Source: Asinibacterium sp. OR53 (GTDB taxonomy: Bacteria; Bacteroidota; Bacteroidia; Chitinophagales; Chitinophagaceae). Taken from it: DNA of 64,000 bases. The DNA is taken from assembly GCF_000515315.1 (NCBI RefSeq), contig NZ_KI911562.1:1446505-1510504 (forward strand), written 5' to 3'. The notes beneath the pieces were generated by a model. The model saw only the letters and a program-made list of their open reading frames with translations. It did no database searches and had not been told where the DNA came from. The number at the start of each line of letters is the position of its first letter. Position 1 is the first letter of the stretch. This document shows, piece by piece, positions 17,747-27,676 of this stretch. The position numbers and the translations under genes are program-made.

Positions 17747-18565
17747 TTAGTTAGAGTTTTCTAAGATAAGGTTTTTTCGTTCTTCCATCATTTGCGCATA
17801 CCTGATCGGTGAGAGATAACCTAACGATTTGTGTGGTCGTTCAGTGTTATAGTCGATCCTCCACTCTTCGGTCTGTTCTCTCACTTCTGACAAACGATAA
17901 AACAGGTAAGCATTCAATACTTCTCTTCTGATGCTTCCATTCTTCCTTTCTATGTATGCATTTTGTGTGGGTTTCCCCGGTTGAATAAATTGTATCGTAA
18001 TCTGTCTTTGCTCATCATTGCACCACTCTTCCAGTTTGTGGCTGATAAACTCTGGGCCATTGTCGCAACGGATATTGGCAGGCTTGCCTCGCTGAACAAT
18101 CAGTCTTTCCAGTACCCTGATCACCCTGAGTGCCGGAAGTGAGGTGTCAACCTCTATCGCCAGCGATTCACGGTTAAAATCATCCATCACATTGAACAAT
18201 CGGAACCTTCTGCCATCTACGAGCGTGTCGGTCATAAAATCAATGCTCCATACCTGGTTAGGTGCTGTTGGAACGTTTAAGGGTTGCTTTATCCGCTCTG
18301 GGAGCCGTTTCTTGCCTCTGCGACGGATATTCAGCTTCATATCTGTGTATACCCGATAGATCCGTTTATGATTCCATTCATGCCCTTTATTCCAAAGACG
18401 ATAGCAACACTGCCAAAATCCAATGGCAACATGTTTGGTTGTTAAAACCGTCAGTGCATCCTGAACTTCACTGTCATCCTTAGGTTTTGGTTGATACCGG
18501 TAGGTGTTGCGGGATATACCTGCCAGTTCGCACGCCTTACGGTTACTTAACTGCTCTTCTTCCAT
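17747..18565 (-). CDS. IS3 transposase OrfB (DDE integrase)
   Basis: Catalytic half of the transposase, 272 residues from its own ATG. It has the HTH_21-like start, then an rve integrase core with D109 (VWSIDFMTD), D168 (IRCDNGPEF) and E206 (AYIERKNGS) as the acidic triad. It is normally made as an OrfAB fusion by a -1 shift at 18607-18613: after the shift the frame reads VLTPEAKRETVHHLMEEEQL and continues directly into this frame. The conserved C-terminal part YNTERPHKSLGYLSP is complete. Confidence 0.93.
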   Translation of the reverse strand: MEEEQLSNRKACELAGISRNTYRYQPKPKDDSEVQDALTVLTTKHVAIGFWQCCYRLWNKGHEWNHKRIYRVYTDMKLNIRRRGKKRLPERIKQPLNVPTAPNQVWSIDFMTDTLVDGRRFRLFNVMDDFNRESLAIEVDTSLPALRVIRVLERLIVQRGKPANIRCDNGPEFISHKLEEWCNDEQRQITIQFIQPGKPTQNAYIERKNGSIRREVLNAYLFYRLSEVREQTEEWRIDYNTERPHKSLGYLSPIRYAQMMEERKNLILENSN

Positions 18566-18600
18566 CAGATGATGAACAGTTTCCCGTTTCGCTTCAGGCG

Positions 18601-18876
18601 TTAAAACTTTTTTGCGATCAGGTTCTTCATTGCCCGGTTCTCCAGGCTTAACTCCGCCACGATCTTCTTGTACTCACTGATCTCAGCTTCCATCTGCTTC
18701 ATTTTTACAACATCACTCACTTCCATGCCTCCATACTTAGCCTTCCAATTGTAAAACGTTGCTTCGCTGATACCCATCTCTCGGGCAATCTCTTTAACAG
18801 CAATTCCTGATTCCTGTTTCTTCATTGCAGATACAATCTGCGCTTCGGTAAATCTTCCTTTTTTCATGTGTTTCAA
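18601..18876 (-). CDS. IS3 transposase OrfA (helix-turn-helix)
   Basis: A 91-residue protein with an N-terminal HTH (RFTEAQIVSAMKKQESGIAV, then ISEATFYNWKAKYGGM) that binds the element's ends, and a C-terminal leucine-zipper-like helix (MKQMEAEISEYKKIVAELSL) for multimer formation. It ends with IAKKF at a TAA placed directly after the slippery run. Alone it usually acts as a regulator; fused to OrfB it forms the active transposase. Confidence 0.9.
   Translation of the reverse strand: MKHMKKGRFTEAQIVSAMKKQESGIAVKEIAREMGISEATFYNWKAKYGGMEVSDVVKMKQMEAEISEYKKIVAELSLENRAMKNLIAKKF
18607..18613 (-). promoter_or_regulatory. Programmed -1 frameshift heptamer A-AAA-AAG
   Basis: On the minus strand the end of orfA reads GCA AAA AAG TTT TAA. 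The A-AAA-AAG heptamer is the classic slippery site; one base back, the frame opens into orfB without a stop. Confidence 0.85.
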
Positions 18877-18920
18877 AGTTTAAAGTTAACAAGCTTTTGG
18901 TCGTTAACTCTAACCTCACA

Positions 18921-18946
18921 TGGGTAACATTCAGGGGAAGCTTACA
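18921..18946. repeat. IS right terminal inverted repeat
   Basis: On the minus strand begins TGTAAGCTTCCCCTGAATGT and ends TACCCA; matches the left end at 19 of 26 positions. Followed by CTAA (18947-18950), the second target-site copy. Confidence 0.75.
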
Positions 18947-19211
18947 CTAACATTAAAATTGCCAGTCAGAGCGGTATTATCGTTTCCAGGAGAGACTTTG
19001 TGTATGTAACTATTTTTATAAGCACTTTGGCGTATTATGCTGGCTATATTCTTACCCAGAAATTAAATGCGTTGGACAGACTTGGATCCGGACTGAGGAT
19101 TATTATCAACGCTGCATTTAGTTTTCTGGTTATTTTACTTATATACTTTAATATGGTTTGATTTATTGAGGCCAAAGATCATTTATGTGTTTTTTGAAAA
19201 AATCTGCACTT

Positions 19212-19445
19212 CTAACGATCAAACAGTTTTTTATAGCTTTTCTCATCCATGTACTCCAGAATATCCCCGGGCTGGCATTCCAATACCCGGCAGATTTCTT
19301 CCAGTGTGGAGAACCGGATGGCTTTGGCTTTGCCGCTTTTGAGAATGCTCATATTGGCGATAGTAATGCCTACTTCTTCACTTAATTCAGTAAGGCTCAT
19401 TTTGCGGCGCGCCAGCATTACATCAAGGTTAACAACGATGGGCAT
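19212..19445 (-). CDS. XRE-family small transcriptional regulator
   Basis: A 77-residue Cro/C1-type helix-turn-helix protein, with MLARRKMSLTELSEEVGITI as the first helices and RFSTLEEICRVLECQPGDIL closing the domain, as in YozG-like regulators. It starts one base after the stop of the DUF2975 gene, so they form one operon. Pairs of DUF2975 membrane proteins with such regulators are common and probably form a sensing or homeostasis unit, though no mechanism is established here. Confidence 0.9.
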   Translation of the reverse strand: MPIVVNLDVMLARRKMSLTELSEEVGITIANMSILKSGKAKAIRFSTLEEICRVLECQPGDILEYMDEKSYKKLFDR

Positions 19446-19446
19446 A

Positions 19447-20382
19447 TCAGATGGTTAAGTTTTGGTCTTCCTGTAATTTCTTGCCCTGGTTAAATGCCTG
19501 GGCCACTACCAGTATGACCAGGCCTGCAACCAGCCATCCCAATTCCTGCTTAAATATATTCCGGTACATGAAGTGTAATTCTTTTGGGATTACGTCTGAA
19601 AAAATTACATGAAACACAAATGGAGCAATGATACAAATAACGGATATAATGATCAGGGTAAATGCAATCACCCGAATGCTCTTGATATTCCTTTGGCTAA
19701 ATACTTCACCTAATGCAATATTCTGAATGACTGCAATGGGCAATGCGATGAAAACATATAGGAATAAAACGGCTATTACAAAACCGATAATCAACAAGGA
19801 AACCTGAAGAATATTGGATAGCTGTTTAGAGAGTGGTATCTGAATAATTTTCGCTTGATTGACACTTTTCTCTGATGGCTTGTCATCGGCACTGATATCA
19901 ATTTTCAACGGCTTTGCAACCCAATGCCCTTTTGTATAATCGACGGTGCCATCTGCATTGATAACAAAGTTATCCCATACCGGTGAAGACAAATAGGTTT
20001 TACCACTGTCATGATAAACGTAACTTTGAGTATCCAGGGAATAATTTTTTAACGATAAATAAGAATCCCCTGGTGAATTCCATTTGTTTCTCAGCCCAAA
20101 TGACCCCAAATCCAAAGTTTGAAACGTGCTGTTAACTGCTTCCTGCTTCTCTTTTGATTGGAGGAGTTGCTGTTTAATTTGCTGGTACCGATAATGCGGA
20201 AGAGAATCATTGATATGACTGATTTGCCGGTCAATGGATGACAGCGGTTTTTCTCCCACCAGCTGCGCACCCCATCGATTCCGAGGTATTCCGTCGGCAA
20301 AATGAAAAAATTGAAGTCCCCAATAAGCCAGCATCAATACAGAGAGGAGCGCGGCAATATTGAACCGTTTCATTTTCTCCAT
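19447..20382 (-). CDS. DUF2975 membrane protein
   Basis: A 311-residue protein from the ATG at 20382 (MEKMKRFNIAALLSVLMLAY); an earlier in-frame ATG at 20427 adds 15 residues rich in phenylalanine that are unlikely to be real. TM1 is followed by an unusually long extracytoplasmic region of about 170 residues, then three membrane segments in the DUF2975-like C-terminal half (LSNILQVSLLIIGFVIAVLF, IRVIAFTLIIISVICIIAPF and LGWLVAGLVILVVAQAF). The last block is the DUF2975 signature with GKKLQEDQNLTI at the end. It is coupled to the XRE gene below. The long insert suggests a ligand-sensing role, which is inference. Confidence 0.8.
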   Translation of the reverse strand: MEKMKRFNIAALLSVLMLAYWGLQFFHFADGIPRNRWGAQLVGEKPLSSIDRQISHINDSLPHYRYQQIKQQLLQSKEKQEAVNSTFQTLDLGSFGLRNKWNSPGDSYLSLKNYSLDTQSYVYHDSGKTYLSSPVWDNFVINADGTVDYTKGHWVAKPLKIDISADDKPSEKSVNQAKIIQIPLSKQLSNILQVSLLIIGFVIAVLFLYVFIALPIAVIQNIALGEVFSQRNIKSIRVIAFTLIIISVICIIAPFVFHVIFSDVIPKELHFMYRNIFKQELGWLVAGLVILVVAQAFNQGKKLQEDQNLTI

Positions 20383-20469
20383 AAAAATTATTTTAATACT
20401 AAATAATAAAAAATTACTGAAAAACAATAATAAATTATCAATTAAGTATTAAACGTATGCAAGGCAAGG

Positions 20470-20525
20470 CCTTCTTCATCTATAGTAGTAATCCGTTCAC
20501 TTTGAAGGAATTAGAGAACTGCCAA
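20470..20525 (-). pseudogene. Relic of the recQ 3' end
   Basis: Read on the minus strand this gives VL-stop-FLQSERITTIDEEG, matching the last residues of the complete recQ (VLEFLQGERVIVIDEEG) codon by codon, with one internal stop and several substitutions. At base level about three quarters of roughly 50 positions agree with 23063-23118. It lies in the same orientation as recQ, on the other side of katG. Confidence 0.65.
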
Positions 20526-20541
20526 CCGGTCATCGTAATCG

Positions 20542-20630
20542 GTGTATGAATACAATGAGTTGGGCTATCCCGGATCGATAAAGTCAGAACCCGCCTGTAT
20601 GAATATGAGTTGAGTAATCAAGCTCCTTAG
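20542..20630 (+). pseudogene. Degraded C-terminal fragment with YEYNELGYP motif
   Basis: The frame from 20542 reads VYEYNELGYPGSIKS and, after one frameshift near 20595, LYEYELSNQAP then a stop. The YEY-GYP-YEYE pattern resembles the ends of YD-repeat-like or DUF4595-type exported proteins of Bacteroidota. Too short for a firm assignment. Confidence 0.25.
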
Positions 20631-20692
20631 AAATAGCCAACAGCTTTTAAAATATTAATAGCTTCCACCTATCATAGTATAGATTTAATCGA

Positions 20693-20723
20693 TTGAATTT
20701 ATGTATCAGGAATCATAAATTTG
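20693..20723 (+). promoter_or_regulatory. katG promoter (TTG-N20-TAAATTTG)
   Basis: TAAATTTG at 20716-20723 is a full -7 match, with TTG at 20693-20695 and a 20-base spacer. The start site would be near 20728, giving a 57-base leader before the katG ATG. Confidence 0.6.
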
Positions 20724-20781
20724 TTTTGATATAAGCGATACAGCGTATTGCTGAACAATCACTCACTTACAAAAATTGTAA

Positions 20782-23010
<2,229 letters not shown>

Positions 23011-23045
23011 TTCCATATCACAAACTGTTTAGTCCAAAAATTGAA

Positions 23046-24953
23046 TCACACAGAAGGCATGATTTGCCCCTCTTCGTCTATAACAATGACCCTTTCGCCC
23101 TGAAGGAATTCGAGAACAGTCCATATTTTTTCCCTGTTCCATTGGCGCAAAGACTTTAATAAAAGAGGAGTAGTTGTTATGCCGTTTTGTAACTGTTCCC
23201 GGATGGCTGTCTCTATCTGTTTGAATTCTGCGGACGTAACTGGTTTCTTTTTACGCTCAAGACAGTTGTCACAGATACCACAGTCGCCAACAGCCTCATC
23301 TCCAAAATAACGGGCGATGAACTGGCTTCGGCATGCTTCAGACAATGCTGTGTACTGCAACATTTGCTTCACGCGATCGGCGTATTGCTGTTTGCGGAGC
23401 AAGTAGGTGTCTTGGTCTATGTATAGGTATTGCGCGGGTGCGCGGTTGAGCAGGTAATGGATCTGCGGCGTTTCTTTTTGCGGCAGGTATTCGATAATGC
23501 CGTAAGCTTTCAACTGCAATAATTGACGATGCACTTCATCGATGCTCAAACGGCATAAGCGGGCAATCTGTTTTTCGAAAACAGATACGCGGTTGTCGAT
23601 GATGCCTTCATAAGTACGCAACAAAACTTTAATAAGCGGATCCAGTTCGGGATGCGCATTTTCAAATGCTTCAAGCAATTCCCTGGAAGCAATGAACGCC
23701 ACCTGGGTGGGCAGAAAAATGGTTTCTTCAAAGCTGAGATGTCCCTCCAGTTCCAGCACTTTCAACGTATTCATCACCAATAATGGATCGAGGTTGAAAT
23801 TGCGCGTGAAAGTAGAGAAATCAAAATCATAATAATTGCCTTCTCCCAACCCAACCGGTATCTGTAAATAATCTGCCAGCGACTGGTAAATTTCTTTGAT
23901 CACTGTTATAGGCGGGAAACGCTTATCTGGCATGGATTCCAGCTGTTCCTTATCTTCCTGCTGGTACAAGAGCACTGCATAAGATTTTACACCATCTCTT
24001 CCGGCCCTTCCTGCTTCCTGGTAATAATTTTCCAGGCACTCCGGTATGGTGTAATGGATCACGGAGCGTACATCGGGTTTATCGATGCCCATACCAAAAG
24101 CATTGGTGCACACCATTACCCTCAACCGGCCCTCGATCCAAAGTTGCTGTCTGTTTTCTCTTTCTTCCTGCGGTAGTCCGGCGTGGTAATGATCGGCGCT
24201 GATACCCTGTAATTGTAAGAGGTATGCAAGTTCTTTGGTAAGCCTGCGGCTGTTCACATACACAATGCTGCTGCCGGGTACTTTTTGCAGCACGTCCATG
24301 AGTTTATTGAACTTGCTATCAGACTGGAAACAACTGTATGATAAATTGGGCCGTTCAAAAGACTGTCTGAAAATTTTTGGCTGTCGGAATTTTAATTTGT
24401 CGATGATATCATCTTGTACCAACGGCGTTGCGGAAGCAGTGAGTGCGATCACTGGTACGCCAGGTAATTCATCCAACAAGTTTGCGATGCGTAAATAAGG
24501 TGGTCTAAAATCATAACCCCACTGGGAAATACAATGGGCTTCATCCACTACAACCAGCCCTATGTCAAGTGCCGATAAGTATTCTTTGAAAAGGGTTGAT
24601 TCCAATCTTTCAGGCGATAAATAAAGAAATTTATAATCGCCATGTGCTGCATGCCGCAAAACCCGCCTGACAGCTGCCTGATCCAATCCACTGTGTATAG
24701 CCACTGCTGGAATATCTCTTTGCAGCAGGTTGTCTACCTGGTCGCGCATCAACGCAATGAGCGGACTGATCACAACACAGAGCCCATCCATGAGCAAGCC
24801 CGGTACCTGGAAGCAAATAGACTTGCCGCCACCAGTAGGCAGCAATGCCAGGGTAGGATTGCCATCCAGCACGGAATGTATGATCTCCTCCTGCATCGGA
24901 CGGAAACCATCATACCGCCAGTAATGTTGCAGAACAGAAAGCGGCGTTTGCAT
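23046..24953 (-). CDS. recQ: ATP-dependent DNA helicase RecQ
   Basis: 3'-5' superfamily 2 helicase used in recombination and fork repair. Motif I is LLPTGGGKSICF, motif II VVDEAHCISQWGYDFR, motif VI QEAGRAGRDG, and the zinc-binding cluster ends CGICDNCLERK, so the catalytic core and RQC part are present; a full HRDC domain is not evident at 635 residues. The ATG at 24953 follows the stop of the P-type ATPase by two bases; a GTG at 24959 would overlap it instead. Either way the two genes are translationally close and probably cotranscribed. Confidence 0.93.
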   Translation of the reverse strand: MQTPLSVLQHYWRYDGFRPMQEEIIHSVLDGNPTLALLPTGGGKSICFQVPGLLMDGLCVVISPLIALMRDQVDNLLQRDIPAVAIHSGLDQAAVRRVLRHAAHGDYKFLYLSPERLESTLFKEYLSALDIGLVVVDEAHCISQWGYDFRPPYLRIANLLDELPGVPVIALTASATPLVQDDIIDKLKFRQPKIFRQSFERPNLSYSCFQSDSKFNKLMDVLQKVPGSSIVYVNSRRLTKELAYLLQLQGISADHYHAGLPQEERENRQQLWIEGRLRVMVCTNAFGMGIDKPDVRSVIHYTIPECLENYYQEAGRAGRDGVKSYAVLLYQQEDKEQLESMPDKRFPPITVIKEIYQSLADYLQIPVGLGEGNYYDFDFSTFTRNFNLDPLLVMNTLKVLELEGHLSFEETIFLPTQVAFIASRELLEAFENAHPELDPLIKVLLRTYEGIIDNRVSVFEKQIARLCRLSIDEVHRQLLQLKAYGIIEYLPQKETPQIHYLLNRAPAQYLYIDQDTYLLRKQQYADRVKQMLQYTALSEACRSQFIARYFGDEAVGDCGICDNCLERKKKPVTSAEFKQIETAIREQLQNGITTTPLLLKSLRQWNREKIWTVLEFLQGERVIVIDEEGQIMPSV

Positions 24954-24955
24954 GA

Positions 24956-27070
24956 TCACGCAACCTTTTTAAAATTGAGTCTTACAGAATTGATGGCCAG
25001 TACTACATCGCTGAGTCCCATGACCAATGCACCAAAAGTAGGATTTAAAAAGCCCAATGCTGCAACTGGTATGGCTACTATGTTGTAAGCAAAAGCCCAG
25101 AACAGGTTTTCTTTGATGGTAATATAAGTATGCCTGCCCAATCCCAATGCCAGCGGCAGGTTTTTCAGTCCGTGGTTCATCAATACCACTTGTGCACTTT
25201 GCATAGCTACATGCGAAGCATCGCTCAAAGAGATACCTACGGTAGCTTTGGCCAGTGCCGGCGCATCGTTGATGCCATCACCCACCATGGCAGTAGGCGC
25301 TTTTGCATTAAAAGCGGCAATCTGATCGAGCTTCTGTTGGGGTGTTTGTTCTGCGATGACCTGATCGATTCCGAGTTGTGCGGCAACCTGCTCACACTTT
25401 TCTTTCCTGTCACCACTGAGTAATATGGTAGTCATGCCCCTGGCTTTCAGGGCCGCAATTACCGATGCGGCTTCGGGTCTGATCTTATCGCTCACATCTA
25501 TCCATCCCAGTAGTTCATTATTGCGAAGCAGGTAGATATTGTGCTTGTCGTCGCCCGTATGTGCAGCAGCGGCTTTGTATGATCCGGCCAGGTACTGGTT
25601 GCCTTCTTTATCCGTTGCCTGCATGCCCAGTCCTTTTATCTCTTCTATTTTACTCCAACGTATATCGTCTTTTATTTTCCATTCTTTGGTGATGGCACGC
25701 GCAATGGGGTGATTGGAATATTTCTCCAATGAAAAAACGATGCGTTTAAAATCATCGGCATTACCTGTTGCATGAAAGCCGGCTATTGTAAACTGACCGG
25801 TAGTAAGCGTTCCGGTTTTATCAAATACCACCTGGCGGATGCTTTTGAATATCTCGAGACTACGCGCATTTTTAAACAGTACACCATTGCGCGCCGCACG
25901 TCCCAACCCCACTGCAATGGCTGCAGGTGTGGCCAGTCCCATTGCACAGGGACAGGCAATAACCAATACAGCAATGCTTCTCAGCAAACTGCTGCTGAAA
26001 GGTTGATGTCCGAAGAAATAGTTACCTGAAAATGCCAGCAAAGCAATACTTAATACCGTAGGAACGAAAATGGCACTGATCTTATCGGCCAATTGTTGAA
26101 CAGGTGGCTTTTCAGTTTGTGCTTCTCGAACGAGTTTTAAAATATTGGCCAGTACGGTATCTTCCCCTACTGCAGTGATATAAGCTTTAAGCGTGCCCGA
26201 TTCTATAACACTGCCACCGATCAGCAGGTCATTCATTTTTTTCTCAACCGGAATGCTTTCACCGGTAACAATGGCTTCATTGACATTGGCTTCTCCCCAT
26301 AATATTTTGGAATCCATTGGAACAGGCTCGCCGCTTTTGATGAGTACGAGATCGCCCACTTTAAGACTGCTGCTTTCTACCGGAAAAATATGCTCCTGGT
26401 GTTGTTCATCGTAAGCGATCATATTGGCCATCACTTTCTGGCTCACCGCTAATTTTTTCAACGCCGCCTGTGTGGTCTCAACAGATTTATCTTCCAGCCA
26501 GTTGCCCCAAAATACCAGGGTAATGATCGCTGCTGCGGTTTCGTAAAAAAGATATTGTTCTGCTTGTCCGGTCAGCGTACCATAAAGGCTGTACACAAAT
26601 GCTGCGATCGAACCCAGTGCAATGAGCACATTCATATTGGGTATCCCTTTCAACAAACTTTTAATAGCACTGCGCCCAAAAAAATCCATGCCAATCACGA
26701 ACACCGGTATGGTAAGCGCCAATTGTACATAAGGATTCATCAGGAAATGAATGTGAACACCCGGGATCATGTGCAACATCAGCGGCGCAGTGAAAATGAT
26801 ACACCAGGTAAAACGTTGCAAATGATTCCTGAATAATTTCTTGCTGCCTTTGCTCTTTGCACCCTCGCCATTCAATACATGGTATCCCAATCCTTCAATG
26901 CCTTTCTCCAATTCCTGTTTAGAGGCGCCATTATTGATCTCGAAACTTACATCGCCCCCTACAAAATTTACTTTCACCTGCTGCATGCCTTTCCCCTGCA
27001 AGAATTTATCTACCGTGAGGGCGCAATTGGTACAACTCATACCTTCTACTTTCCAGTTCACTTTTTCCAT
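24956..27070 (-). CDS. copA: Heavy-metal P1B-type ATPase, probably copper exporter
   Basis: Inner-membrane ATPase of 704 residues. A single N-terminal metal-binding domain has GMSCTNC (C13, C16). Eight membrane segments can be placed, with the CPC transport motif at 373-375. The phosphorylation site is D417 (FDKTGTLT), the HP pair is in SNHPIARA, and the hinge GDGINDAPAL is intact. CPC with YN in the seventh helix and M-S in the eighth fits the Cu(I) group, although cadmium or zinc export is not strictly excluded. No copper chaperone or metalloregulator is next to it. It is divergent from tsaE, with a -7 box TAAATTTG (27103-27096) upstream. Confidence 0.93.
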   Translation of the reverse strand: MEKVNWKVEGMSCTNCALTVDKFLQGKGMQQVKVNFVGGDVSFEINNGASKQELEKGIEGLGYHVLNGEGAKSKGSKKLFRNHLQRFTWCIIFTAPLMLHMIPGVHIHFLMNPYVQLALTIPVFVIGMDFFGRSAIKSLLKGIPNMNVLIALGSIAAFVYSLYGTLTGQAEQYLFYETAAAIITLVFWGNWLEDKSVETTQAALKKLAVSQKVMANMIAYDEQHQEHIFPVESSSLKVGDLVLIKSGEPVPMDSKILWGEANVNEAIVTGESIPVEKKMNDLLIGGSVIESGTLKAYITAVGEDTVLANILKLVREAQTEKPPVQQLADKISAIFVPTVLSIALLAFSGNYFFGHQPFSSSLLRSIAVLVIACPCAMGLATPAAIAVGLGRAARNGVLFKNARSLEIFKSIRQVVFDKTGTLTTGQFTIAGFHATGNADDFKRIVFSLEKYSNHPIARAITKEWKIKDDIRWSKIEEIKGLGMQATDKEGNQYLAGSYKAAAAHTGDDKHNIYLLRNNELLGWIDVSDKIRPEAASVIAALKARGMTTILLSGDRKEKCEQVAAQLGIDQVIAEQTPQQKLDQIAAFNAKAPTAMVGDGINDAPALAKATVGISLSDASHVAMQSAQVVLMNHGLKNLPLALGLGRHTYITIKENLFWAFAYNIVAIPVAALGFLNPTFGALVMGLSDVVLAINSVRLNFKKVA

Positions 27071-27095
27071 AACGGTCTTAATTAAAATTACCCTG

Positions 27096-27103
27096 CAAAT
27101 TTA
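27096..27103 (-). promoter_or_regulatory. -7 promoter box of copA
   Basis: The minus strand reads TAAATTTG, a full match to TAnnTTTG, about 26 bases before the copA ATG. No TTTG is visible at the right distance upstream. Confidence 0.45.
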
Positions 27104-27155
27104 CCACAACTGAATGGGGCTGTTGTTTCGATAAAGAAACTATTTCTACATCTAT

Positions 27156-27186
27156 GTTGCATAGATGGGGCCCGGGTCTATCTTTG
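27156..27186 (+). promoter_or_regulatory. tsaE promoter (GTTG-N19-TATCTTTG)
   Basis: GTTG at 27156-27159, a 19-base spacer and TATCTTTG at 27179-27186. The ATG at 27191 lies at the expected start site, so the tsaE message is probably leaderless. Confidence 0.65.
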
Positions 27187-27190
27187 CATC

Positions 27191-27625
27191 ATGGATGCTA
27201 TTTTTAGCCTGGAACAGATCAGGCAGGCGGCAAAGCTCGCATGGAAAGAAGGTAAACAAAAAAGGGTATGGGCATTCCATGCTGCTATGGGATCGGGGAA
27301 GACCACTTTCATTCATGCTTTATGTGAAGAGTTGGGTGTGAAAGATTCGATAGGCAGTCCCACTTTTGCTATTGTAAATGAATACCGGAGTCCGTTAGCG
27401 GGGACCATCTACCACATGGACTGGTACCGGTTAAAAGATGAAGAAGAAGCCATACAGGCTGGTATAGAAGACCAATTGTATAGCAAAGCAGTATGCCTGG
27501 TGGAATGGCCTGATAAGGCGGCCGGATTATTACCCGATGATACCCTGCATATTGTACTGGAAGTGCTGGACGAAGGCACCCGCCGGATATACAGCCTCCA
27601 GGAAAGCCCTGAAACTCTCCATTAA
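27191..27625 (+). CDS. tsaE: tRNA t6A synthesis ATPase TsaE
   Basis: P-loop ATPase of 144 residues that works with TsaB, TsaC and TsaD to make threonylcarbamoyl-adenosine at position 37 of tRNAs. Walker A is GSGKTT at 34-39; SPTFAIVNEY and the HMDWYRL block are family signatures, and LVEWPDK is the later motif. It is followed after 51 bases by alanine dehydrogenase on the same strand, an arrangement known from other Bacteroidota. Confidence 0.95.
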   Translation: MDAIFSLEQIRQAAKLAWKEGKQKRVWAFHAAMGSGKTTFIHALCEELGVKDSIGSPTFAIVNEYRSPLAGTIYHMDWYRLKDEEEAIQAGIEDQLYSKAVCLVEWPDKAAGLLPDDTLHIVLEVLDEGTRRIYSLQESPETLH

Positions 27626-27676
27626 AAAAGTTAACTTTACCTATACTCACTTAAACCCAGCCCGCATTGTCTTTTT

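Larger units (their letters stand above)
17718..18946 (-). mobile_element. IS3-family insertion sequence (IS407-like), 1229 bp
   Basis: A complete element: two overlapping transposase frames on the minus strand, a programmed frameshift site, 26-base terminal inverted repeats beginning TGT (19 of 26 positions equal) and a 4-bp direct duplication CTAA. It looks recent and intact because nothing is truncated and the interrupted host gene has not decayed. Confidence 0.9.
17611..19161 (+). pseudogene. Small membrane-protein gene interrupted by the IS3 element
   Basis: Joining 17611-17717 to 18951-19161 (removing the IS and one 4-base target copy) restores one uninterrupted frame of 105 codons from ATG to TGA. 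The product MRHIKSKSEN...YFNMV has three hydrophobic segments, at about 11-29, 52-70 and 86-103, and is otherwise unrecognised. The insertion falls at codons 35-36, after the first helix, so the gene is inactivated. The exact fit (107 + 211 = 318 bases, divisible by three) supports both the gene and the element boundaries. The 22-bp repeat array lies about 200 bases upstream. Confidence 0.75.
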
